Shown here in pieces: positions 31,801 through 42,300 of a DNA stretch of 64,000 nucleotides. The stretch comes from Parus major (lineage: Eukaryota > Chordata > Aves > Passeriformes > Paridae). The position numbers and the translations under genes are program-made. The stretch's first letter is position 1. Each line of letters begins with the position of its first letter. Location of the stretch: assembly GCF_001522545.3 (NCBI RefSeq), contig NC_031783.1:406849-470848 (forward strand), in the 5' to 3' direction. Under the pieces are notes generated by a model. The model was not told the DNA's origin, searched no databases, and saw only the letters and a list, made by a program, of their open reading frames with translations.

Positions 31801-32805
31801 TGGCCAAAGGGGATCACTTGCACGACAGCAGCAACCACAGGCAAAGTTGCTCTTTGCCATTGGTTGGGTGACTCACACCTGCCTTGAGCAGCTGAAACAT
31901 GGTCATGGGCAGGACACCTGCAGTGGGGCTGGGGGTCAGGGATGGAAAAACCCGGGACACCCCCAGTCCGTGAGTGCATGTAGCTTCACTGTACCATTGA
32001 TCTGGACATCGATGAAACCTGGGGCGATGATGCTGTCCTTGCAGTCCAGCTGGACATCAGCAGAGCCTTTCTCATCAAAGAAGAGTTTCTCTGGGTTGAG
32101 GATCTTCCCCTCTCGTACCCACAGGTCCTCCCTGGAGGGACAGTCACACACACCAAGCTCTGGTGCCATCTGCAGCACCTGGAGCAGATTGCCGTGCCCC
32201 AGTGACAGTGATCCTGGGCAGAGTGGATCCCACCAGCACCTCCTGCCAGGGCCTCTGCGATGTCTGCCATAGCACAGCTGCTCTTCGGGACACGGCGACC
32301 CTCTCTGCCTGGCTCTACAAAACTCATGGGAACGGGATTTTCATGGGCTGCCCCTCAAAGGTGGTGGTGATGATAGCCAAAGCGCCAGAGAGCTGGCAGA
32401 GAGACAAAACGGCAGGGACCGTGCACCACACCCGTCCCATCTTCCCTCCAAAACCTGGCAAAGGTGACACGGGATGGTGGGAGCGCGGCGGGGTGAGAAC
32501 CGACAGTGCACAGGGGGAACTGGAGCCCGTCCCACGGCACTGCAGGTGTCAGGTCAGCCCGTCTGGGAACCCCCACACCCTTCGTACCCCCGCAGCCTTG
32601 GTGCCCACGGACGATATCCCCGGACATATCCCCGGACAGCCCTGGTACCGCCAGACATCACGGTACCCCCAACAGCCCTGGTACCCCCAGGCACTCCGCT
32701 AGCGCCGGTACCCCCGCCTCACCTCTGGAGCTGGTGGTCCCTCAGGATGCGGCAGTTGGTGAACTGGACAATGGGCGCGTCCGAGACGGATTTGTTGGAC
32801 GGCAT
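25844..32805 (-). CDS. AMDHD2: N-acetylglucosamine-6-phosphate deacetylase
   Basis: Amidohydrolase that removes the acetyl group from GlcNAc-6-phosphate in cytosolic amino-sugar salvage. Eleven coding exons on the minus strand: 32723-32805, 31995-32131, 31178-31317, 30778-30832, 30149-30361, 29027-29115, 27952-28096, 27602-27709, 26842-26910, 26301-26402 and 25844-25932. They sum to 1230 bp, 409 codons plus TGA, the length I recall for the human protein, and every junction keeps frame. Visible motifs: [11 protein letters not shown] near residues 64-74, HLEGPF (metal ligand Glu143), GHSVA (His211), THLFNAM (His232), TDAM (catalytic Asp294) and SLHPAQLLG near the C-terminus. The start was chosen at the ATG at 32803-32805 because conservation begins about ten residues later (VQFTNCRIL). 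Intron 8 starts with GC (CAG then gcaagt at 27601) instead of GT. Intron 6 contains a reverse CR1 copy. Nothing suggests loss of function. Confidence 0.97.
28220..28720 (-). repeat. CR1 LINE 3' end, reverse, in AMDHD2 intron 6
   Basis: Reverse CR1 starting at catcacagaatggtttgca and running through ccttgtcctgccactttagg, gctccagagcagaggggctt and the further 5' ggtggggtctcacttgagtg. It sits between AMDHD2 exons 6 and 7 without touching splice sites. Confidence 0.88.
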
Positions 32806-33300
32806 CGCGGGGCAGCGGGAGCCGCGGGAACCGCGAACCCCGCGGTGGCCGGCGCAGAGGGCGGGAAGCGGGCGTGGCGAAGCAAGGCCAGGCCGCGGCT
32901 CCGGTGCGAGCCGCTGCCGCGGGACTGGGTAGCCGGTGAGGGGCGGAGGCACCGAAGCACCGCCCCGGGGGCAGGCGGAGGGTGAGCTTCCTCCGGTGCC
33001 CAGCGCTCTGAGCCAACGCTGTAAGAAACAAGCCCCGCGGGGCCGTGCGACCGAGCCCCACTGCTGTGCCCGATGAGCGCCGAGTCCGGGGCGCTGTCCC
33101 CACTCCGGGGGCACCGGGACCCGGGGGCGGGGCCTGGGCGATGCCCCGCCCCGCAGCACCGCCTGCTCCTGGTCACGTGAACGCGCTCGGCACGTGCCGG
33201 GATTCCCCACCCGCCCTGCGGCACGTGACCAGCCCTGAGCTGCCGCCATCACGGGAAGGGCTCCGCCATCTTGAGAAGGTCGGCGGCAGAAACCCTCCTC
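32700..33300 (-). promoter_or_regulatory. AMDHD2 CpG-island promoter with three CACGTG boxes
   Basis: CpG-rich block covering exon 1 and the upstream flank of AMDHD2. Three CACGTG E-boxes lie at 33174-33179, 33191-33196 and 33222-33227. The outer two read GTCACGTGA and GCACGTGACC, close to the CLEAR element recognised by TFEB/TFE3. A YY1-like CCGCCATCTTG is at 33263-33273. No TATA box was seen. The boxes lie about 370-420 bp upstream of the ATG; the transcription start site is unknown. Confidence 0.7.
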
Positions 33301-33434
33301 GTGAGACCCCCCTCCTGAACCCCCATTGTGAGATCCTATCCTGAACCCCATCGTGAGACCCCATTGTGAAACCTCATCATAAGACCCCATCCTGAACTCC
33401 ATCAGGAGACCTCATGCTGAGACCCCCATCGTGA
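33301..33434. repeat. Degenerate 13-bp minisatellite upstream of AMDHD2
   Basis: About ten imperfect copies of a unit resembling GACCCCATCNTGA (NNN variants: ATTGTGA, ATCCTGA, ATCGTGA, ATCATAA). It begins about 30 bp beyond the YY1-like site. Read on the minus strand it stays open and in frame with AMDHD2 exon 1, but this looks incidental. Confidence 0.75.
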
Positions 33435-36400
33435 CACCACTAGCCCCCGTGTACCCGAGGAAAGCTGAGGAGATGTGGCTCCACCTAGCAACTGTGGGCT
33501 CTGGCACTGCTGATGAATCTCTCCCAGGAAAGCAAAATTATGGGGAATGCAATTGTCAATGAATGTAATATCCCTGTCCGGCCTGCAATTGGATTTTAAT
33601 TAGGTTTTGAGCTGCACTTAATAGTTCCATGATGTCAGTTTTTGTCCACATTACAAGCTGCTTCTATGGTCAGCAGGATGCTGGGAAAGAGGCCTGAAAG
33701 GGAGAGATGGGAATGATGCTGGTTGAGGCTGGGAAACTGTTTAGGGAATTTGAGGCTAAGAATGGTTTCAGGTCACAGAGATGTTCCAAAGACTGGAGCC
33801 CCTCTGCTCTGGAGCCAGACTGGTAGAGCTGGGGGTGGGGTGTTCACCTGGAGAAGGCTCCATGGAAACTTTAGAGCCCATTCCAGGGCTTAAAGGGGCT
33901 CCAGGAGAGCTGGGGAGGAATTGTGAACAAGGGCCTGGAGGGGCAGGACGAGGGGCCCACTGCCAGAGGGCAGGGTTAGATGGGATACTGGGAAGAATTT
34001 CTTGGCTATGAGAGTGGAGAGGCCCTGGCACAGGGTGCCCAGAGAAACTGTGGCTGCCCTTGGATCCCTGGCAATGTCCAAGGCCAGGCTGGATGGGGCT
34101 TGGAGCAACCTGGGATAGTGGAAGGTGTCCCTGCCCATGGCACGGGGTGGAACTGGATGAGCTGTAAGGTTTTCCTCATTAAATTATGGACATCTGGGAC
34201 ACCCAGCACTGTATTGCTGGGAATTATTTTTATCTTCATACAGGTGGAGATGAGGAGACCCCAAAATTAGAAATTGAGAAGATGAATCCTAAAAACAGCT
34301 CTCAGTCCTGCTCAGTTCTGCCCAATTTTTGAACTAGAACCACTACACCTGCTTATCTGTCTGTGAAGAAGAAAGGACCCATCCAAGCTGCTAAATCAAA
34401 TTTGGATGTCAGAAGGCATATATGGCACCCAAAATGCCTGTGGTCAAAATAGGTCTCTTCTCCAGGAACACATAAGCTAACAGGGCTGTGAGAGTAACAT
34501 TAGCTGGCAGTGGAAGAGATGCTGAGGTAAAGACAAATACTGACTGCACAGATAGGAACATCCACCATAAATTTCCTGCTTCAGGCCACCCAGAGCAGTG
34601 ACAGAGCTTCACCTGAGAACCCTGCCCAGCCACACAGATCCAAGGCTTCTTCAGGCTGCCAGTCCCCAGCCTGGATCAGAGCACTGGGATCTCCTGTCTG
34701 CACTACTGGGAGAACTGAACAGCCTGTGTCAAGCAATAGGAATCTGCTCCTTGAGGCTGCAGGTATGTCGTCCAGCCCAGCTTATGGCATGTACTGCTAA
34801 GTCTTACTCCTTTGGATGTTCTCCTTCTATTTCTCAGCATTAAATGAACCCTGTCTTGCATTGCCAATACTGCACACACTCCTCTAATAATAGTTACATA
34901 TTCTTTCTCCCCACTGCCCCAGAAATAGGTGGAGGGAATCACAGGCTGTAGTTTTGCTTGCATTTTCCTTAGCAAATGTGGATTTTTTTTCCTTCAGGAC
35001 GAGTTATTTTTAACCTGGCTCAATTCCCAAATTAGATACATTGCCTGGCAGCAAGAGCAATTGTACCTGCGCACTAGGGAGGAGCTTGGGAGCCCATGGA
35101 GCAGCTACAGGAGCAGGGCTGGGCCCAGAACTACTGCTGCATGAGGGGCTGTTGAAATATAGCCTTGTCTTCTGATTTTCACAAGCACTCACAAAGATGT
35201 GTAAGAAATTGTTCCAAGGCACACAGGAGCCATGGAGGCTGCTTAGAACAAACTGCCAGTCTTGGGAATATACACAATTTCCCAAGATTTGTCCTCAGCC
35301 TACCTCATGCGGACAGCTATTAGGAAAGGGTGGCTGAATTCACTCTCTGCCACTTTTAAGTCACCCTTTTAATCTCTGCCAAAGGCAGAAAGCACAGGTG
35401 TAACAGCATAGACAGGACAGTGCAAAGTGCCAGAAAAGGCTCCAGAACACACAGTCCCTGGCATCCCCTTGGTGAATCCTGAAGAGACAGACCTGATCCT
35501 GTGGTGAGGGCAGCTTGTCCCTCAGCAAAAAGAAAATGGCAAAGACAAGCCACCAGTTCCCCAGGAGTTGTCCTGCCCAGCTTGTGCTCTCTTGGGTCAG
35601 AGAGAGCTGTCAGGTACCTTGTGGGTACAGTGTGGGCCCCTAAATAAGGCCTTGGCCCCTAAACACTGTAAGATCAGGGCATGATTTTTGCCCGTGTGCT
35701 TTTGTGTTGTGACACAAGAACCAACTTGGCTGAAAACCACTGATATGAGTTGCAAAGCTGTGGCTGTCAGCTCACTGAAGTGTGTCTTGCAGAAAAAATA
35801 ACAGCATTTATTAGCTTTAACAGGAACAAAAATGGAGAAGCATTTTGGGACACAATCCTTTGACCCAGAGACAGAAAATTCCCACTCCAAGGCAAGTGGC
35901 ATTGCAAAGACTTGCTCTGGGTTCAATTTAATCATGACAAGGGAAAAAGATGGTTAATAGCTGTAAAACTAAGGCTAGAGGTTGCAAGTCCTGTGCATCA
36001 GAAGCAAGTAACTCGCACCTGAGCACAGTGATGGTTTGGACAGTACAGTGGGCTGGAAACAGCAGAATACCCTACAATCAGTATCCCTGTGGTCAGCCAG
36101 GAAACAAGGTTTACTGAGACCTGTAGTTGTTAGTTCTGCTGTTACTCTATAATTTGAAATAGCAACTTGGTTTCTGGGATCAGTTTGTCATAACAAGATT
36201 TGTATTTCCCCAAAGTTTATTTACTTTTCCAGGTTCCTATGCTTTTCTGTAAGCCAAATCTCCCCAGGAAAGCCAATCTCTGAGCAATCACAGATAAAAT
36301 CCTGATAACTTAAAAATACTTCTCCAACAGCAGTGAAAAAAAATTTGCAGCCTTTGGAAAAAAACAAGTGTGAAAGGGTTAACAAAGAACAAGGTCAGCA

Positions 36401-38700
36401 GGCTCCGTGGAGGCATTGTCTGTGCTGGCAGCTCTGGCAGTGGGTCTTGAACCTCCCCAAGTCTGCACTGACTGCAGAAGGCCCTGTCCCTGCACTGCTG
36501 CAGAGCCCCGCTCCTCTCCTCTCCTCTCTGCAGGGCTGACTCACTGCAGCTCTCCCAGCCACGCACAGAGCACCAAAGCACCGTGGCTGTGCTGGCATTG
36601 CCACCCCCTTCCCCTCTTCTAAATCGACTACTGAGTCAGTCCTTGCCAGATGAGACTGCCCTCTGAGCTGCCATGCTCCTGGCAGTAAAGGAATTTCAAA
36701 AACCCCAAAGGTCCCTCATATTCTTAATGCCCCAAATCACTTGAGAAATGTGCTGATGCAATAGTACCAGTGAAGGACTTGAAATGTGGGTTTTCAGCCA
36801 GGAGTCTTCACAGAGGATTCAGAGCATCACTGTCATGGCTGAGACAACATGTGCAGACTGTTAATTTGACTCTGGGTTAATTTGTATGTCCTTGCCACAA
36901 AGTGATCTTCCCCCAGTCCATGCTCACCCCAGCTCTGCTCTTCTTGCATGAGTTTATATACTAATGACAAAGGCTTCATGTTCTGAGTCATGAAGCAAAA
37001 TGCTATTGAAGGGATTTTCCCTGCATTGGTTCTACAAGTACCTAGTAACTGTCTTTGCACAATGTCGCCAACCTACAAGGGACCTTAGGGGTGATTAGAA
37101 CAGGGGGCCTTTCAATCAGTTGGAGATGCTGTTCTCTTTAATGCAATTTCACTCATGTTCTTGTCAGCTGGCATGAAGACTGGCAGTGGTGTCTCCTTAC
37201 AGGAGGTAAAAGCAGATGTTAAGCATATTTGCAGCCTCAGCTAGGACCCTTCTCCTCTCCTCCTACGCAATTTGACTTGCCAGATTAAATTCCTCTCACC
37301 AGAATGACAAGCTGGATGCAGCATCCTCTCCAGAGCCTGCGTTTGGGATTCATCTCCCAGCTGCACCAGGAAGGCTCCCTCTGCAGCCAGTGTGAGACAC
37401 AATTAACCTACAGATTCCATAAACCTTTATGACCACCCTGGGGAAGCCTAATTCAGAGGTTTAGTCTACTACTTTTGCTGATGAAAAGAATGACCAAAAT
37501 AATTCAGATCACTAATTTTTCCTTCCCCTGGCCACTGCTTCAGCAGGCATATAGGATTTTCCTTTAGTCACCTTATGCCTCTGTACACTCCCACCACCAC
37601 CTCTGCTCACACTGCCATAAGGCTAAGCCCTTCCCAAACAAAACCAGCCCAGCCACTGAGTCCACTGAGCCACTCAGTCCACTGAGAGGAACTGCAGAGA
37701 GATCAGTGTTTTAGCAAACAGTAAAAAAATAAACCCATTCCTTTGGTATTAACTGTTGATGACCCAGACAGGATGATTGGCTCATAGCTACAGTCTCCTG
37801 AATGCTTAGAAGGTGGACAGGGTGGCACCAGGCCTGGGCTGGGCAACACCCTTGCCAGGTTAGAAGCTCTGAACAGCTTCAGTGAATTCCTTATGTTCTG
37901 GCCACATCTCTCCATGGTACCTGCACCATTCACTGGACAGGTACCTTGGTGAAACACACGCATTTTCATTCCCAACTAGGTGACACATCCCTCCACATGC
38001 ATCAGCTTGGTTTGATGCCAAAGGCTAGCACCAGGGGTGAGTAGTAACAATTTGGCTTGAACATTTGGCTCTGCTAAGCTGCAGACTTGCCAGTGCTAAC
38101 TGGGACCAAGCTTTACCACTGAAAGGGTCCAACACGTATTTCCCATATAAGCTTGGCAGTACTCAAATCCTCAGGCCAGAGAAGGCTGCTCCCACACTCA
38201 GCGGCTGCAGCAGCAGTATCTCTCAGCTCAAATGGTCCTGTGATTTAAAAGATAAAAATACAAGTTCTTGACTGAAGCCATTTTGTTGATGAGACTATTG
38301 TTGAGGTACTTCAGAGGCAATTACTGTTCACAGTACAGCTTCCAAGCAGCTCAGCTTCTGCAGGGCCAGCACAAGGATAGGCTGCTTCTTTCCTGACAAT
38401 GGCGCTCCTCTCCTGGTCACAGGCTGCAGCCTGTACCCTTTCTCCCTGACCCCTGCTTACAGAGCACCACACTGAGCCAGATGTGGTCAGCGTGAGCACA
38501 GCCCTGCATCCCTGCTCACCACAAATATGGCTCATGGCAGCAGCTGGGAACCACACTGCCACAGCCCAGGAGAAAGGGAAAGTTGTGGCAGAGCTGGCAG
38601 CATCACTCTGGCATGCTGACCACTCACTTCAGGAACCTCCCTCCCTTGAGGGACCTCACCCTCTTCCCAAAGGAGGGGCAACAGCTGGAAATCAGAGCCA
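33435..38700. other. Intergenic region between ATP6V0C and AMDHD2
   Basis: Contains one CR1 copy (33,755-34,175) and otherwise unremarkable sequence. Open frames here are short and show no recognisable domain. Nothing else supported. Confidence 0.65.
33755..34175 (+). repeat. CR1 LINE 3' fragment
   Basis: Forward CR1 (ctggagcccctctgctctgg, aaaggggctccaggagagct, gaaggtgtccctgcccatgg) in the intergenic stretch between AMDHD2 and ATP6V0C. Confidence 0.88.
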
Positions 38701-38731
38701 GGGACTCATTACAGCAATGTAGTGAGGAAGT

Positions 38732-38737
38732 TTTATT
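38732..38737 (-). terminator. Candidate poly(A) signal of ATP6V0C
   Basis: AATAAA on the minus strand, 604 nt downstream of the ATP6V0C stop codon. The intervening sequence (38,740-39,340) is AT-rich and stop-filled, as expected for a 3' UTR. Position inferred without transcript data. Confidence 0.5.
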
Positions 38738-39340
38738 TGGAAACATGGTAGAAGTTTGTAACCCAACACTGGGTGCACAACTGATGCCGGAGCATACGCA
38801 GTTACTATTGAAACACAGGAGTGTTTCGGACAATTGCTGTAATAAAACACAAAATTCTCATACTCCAATACCAGGACACTACAGCAATCTTTAGAATCAA
38901 AATTACATCCAAGGAATTCTCTGCACTTACAATTGACCCCACAGTGTAATCTACCTATATATAAGATTAATATATATAGCATGGGAAATTGAAAATCCTT
39001 GCTCCATAGATGTATGAATGTCAAGTCTTTTATAAATAAACATCCAGTGAAGAGAAAAAATTACATTTCTAGTTCATATTTATACATAAAATACTAACAG
39101 CAATGGGTGGAAAATTGCACACAGGCCACTCCAAGCCATGCAGCAGGCTTGGAGCAGCCCATCCAAGTTAATATTGAAGTACACACAGGACAGACGAGTC
39201 ACTAACAGATATTGCGCATTTACAAGAGATCAACTACCAAATCGGGACAACTGTACACATTGGAGAAACCATTTTCATTCTGGAGCTTTTTTTTTGTTAA
39301 ACGTAGATTTGTTACATCTCTTTACATCATACCGCAACAT

Positions 39341-42300
39341 TTACTTCGTGGAGAGGATAAGGGCAACAATGAGGCCGTAGAGACCCAAGACTTCAGCGAA
39401 GATCAAAATGAGGATCATCCCCACAAATAACCTGGGCTGCTGTGCTGTGCCCCGGACACCTGCATCGCCCACAATGCCGATGGCAAAGCCAGCAGCCAGA
39501 CCGCTGAGACCCACGCTCAAGCCAGCACCCAGCTGAAGGAAGCTCCTGTGGGACAGAGACGCAAGAGTTTCAGTGGCAAAGAACAGGATACCCAGCCTCA
39601 AGCCCCTAACTCTTTCAACAAGCCAAATGTCTCAAAGCAGAAGCTTACTGACACTCCAGACTCTAATACTTAAAGAAACAGGCAGCAGTGAATGATTTTC
39701 ACCTGATGTTCATGTGTTTGGCTCATACATCAAACTGAGTTACTGGGCTCATCTGGCCACCAGCAGGCTCAGCATGGTGTCAGAGCAGCACTTACTAGCA
39801 CTTGCAGCAATGCCTGTCCCGTGGTGCTGTGCAGCCTGTTAGTAGCTGCTCATTTCCAACCTTTAGCAACCTTACACAGCCACAGCACATCCAGGCGTCT
39901 TGCACAGCAGGAGCTGGGCAGGAATGGTCTGGTTTTCCAAGAAGGAGAGCAGTCCCTATTAGTGTCTGCCCACCTGGTAATTGCAAAGGGCCATTTGTAT
40001 CTGCTGTTTTAGACCATGTCATGTTATGCCAAGCACACTGCTTATAGGTACAGCCTGTACAGCAACAGATACTTGTCACACTTAAGCAGCACTGTTTAAT
40101 TCTAAGATGGCTCAATCACACCAGTTCCAGCTGTTCTGAGAAGCCGAAAGGAGATTAAGTTTCAGACTGTAGCTGCTATAGAGGCCTGATGTATAGCTCA
40201 AGGATTGATTTACCAGCACATAAAGCAATATTAATTATTCACTTACATCTCCCAGGCAACAGCAGAACTATTTAGACAGTACTGGAAACAACTGTGCATC
40301 CAGGTCTAGAGTCTGGCATCATGACCAAAGCTTTGCCTCCTATTCCAGCGCTGCCTGCACAAAGCTTCTTTTAAGCCACAGCCCCCCCACATGAGCAGTG
40401 GGATGCCCGATTGATCTGTGACAGCCAGTACAACCAACTGAGCAGGTGGCTCCACTGGGGCTGAGGCATCCAGCAGGACAACTGGAATCTAGCCTGTGCT
40501 CCTAAGCCTAGCCCAGCAGCATTTAGCACTGCCAGCCCTTCCGGGGGCCTTGAGCCAAAACCACCCCCACACAAAGCATCAAACAGTGACAGGACAGTCT
40601 GAAACAGACCCACCGGATGCACCAACTTACTTGAATAGTGTGATGTCAGGTGAGAGGGCATTGGCAATGAGCACTGCCACTACGAGGCCATAGATTGCTA
40701 TAATACCAGCCATGACCACAGGGATGATGGACTTCATGATCAGCTCAGGCCTCATGACAGACATGGCTGCAATACCTGTGCCACTCTTTGCAGTTCCATA
40801 TGCAGCTCCCAAGGCTGGAAGAGAAAAAAAAATGCATTAGACATCCCCAAATACCATTTCTTTCACTAGGCTGCAGTTAGAACAGCTAAGTCAGCGCAAG
40901 GAAGGATTGTGCAAAACGAACATGGTCATGTGACAGCCAGGAATACTCCCTTAAGGGATGGGGAAGTGACCTACCCAGAGTCCTATTCCAAAGATGAGTA
41001 AGAAGTGATGTTCAAACACTACTGATAGCAGAATATCTTACCAGGCCAGCTTCACAGCAGGGCACACCCTAGCAGCCATCTATGCCCCTGCTTAGGGGCC
41101 AAAACCCAGTCTCAAGGGGAGCTCCAGTGTTGTGACCTCCCAGAGTCCACAATGCAAGGCTCAACAAAGCACATCTGTCTACCCCAGCAGAACACAGCTG
41201 AGAGCTGGGCCACCTGAACTGAGTTCAAATGCACAGATCTTCATGGGGCTTGTTCTCCCACAAAACTCATTTGCCTCTGCTTTGGCCCTGGAGTTAAACG
41301 TGCCACTGCAGCTTCATCAGACACACATCAGACATAGAAACAAGCTCAAATACTACTGTTCCATGTCATTTCTTGGAGAAAGATTCTGGCACATGGAGAG
41401 GGTGACCTCACCTTGGGCCCAAACATTTGTCAATCCAATCACAAAGAATAGTTTGGCTTGTAGGTTAGAGAGGACCACAACCACCTTACACCTAAGGTTT
41501 ACTCATGTCTATCAACACAGAGACCTGCATAGGATGATGGGCTCTATCACCTGTACCTGAGACCAGCTGGAAGAGAACAAAGCACTACACCTGATGTCAC
41601 CCTGAAAATTAAGCCTTTTGATCTTGTTTTGATAGTTTTAATTACTTTCCCAGGAAAGTAACTGTAAACATAAGTGTTTACAGATTCCTTCTAAGAAACG
41701 TCCTTTGATGGACATTTCACATGACCAGTGTGATTGGGAAGGTGGTAACTTAGTTATCTAATCCCTGGTCATTGTGAAGAATCTATAAATACTGAAGTCA
41801 GAAAATAAAGTTACTTCTTTTCCTGTCATACCACTGAGACGTTTGTGCGAATCATTCCATGTCCTTTAGCAACACCCCAAAGTAATTTCTGCCTTGAAAA
41901 CTTTTTATTAGTCACACAGAAGCTTCCTCAAATGCCTCATTCTTTGATTCTGCAGTACTTGAAAAGACACCTTTCCTTCCAGTCTTACTCGGGAGTATTC
42001 TGGAAATTCCTTCCCGGCTTCCTACTTCATTCACCATCACCCAGAGATGACATGGATGTCAACTGCCAGCCAGGAATAAGTCCCTGAAGCAGCAGAGATA
42101 GGCATATGGAAGGGCAGGCAGTCTCCTTTTCTGACACCATCAAGATTGTCTTCAGAGGTCAGCCCTATCTGGCAAGAAAATGTTCTTGCATCTGTTCTAA
42201 AAGACTGCTGGAGTGTATTTAAACCACAGACATTTAAAGTCTTTGTACTGTTCTGAGACTTAATAGTTGAGTTTGCTCCACCCACAGAAAACTAAGGTTT

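Noticed and set aside
34409..34633. Minus-strand frame with a transporter-like hydrophobic end (TALLAYVFLEKRP)
   Set aside because: Resembles EamA/DMT transporters only loosely. It is short, without flanking exons or a convincing start, and probably chance.
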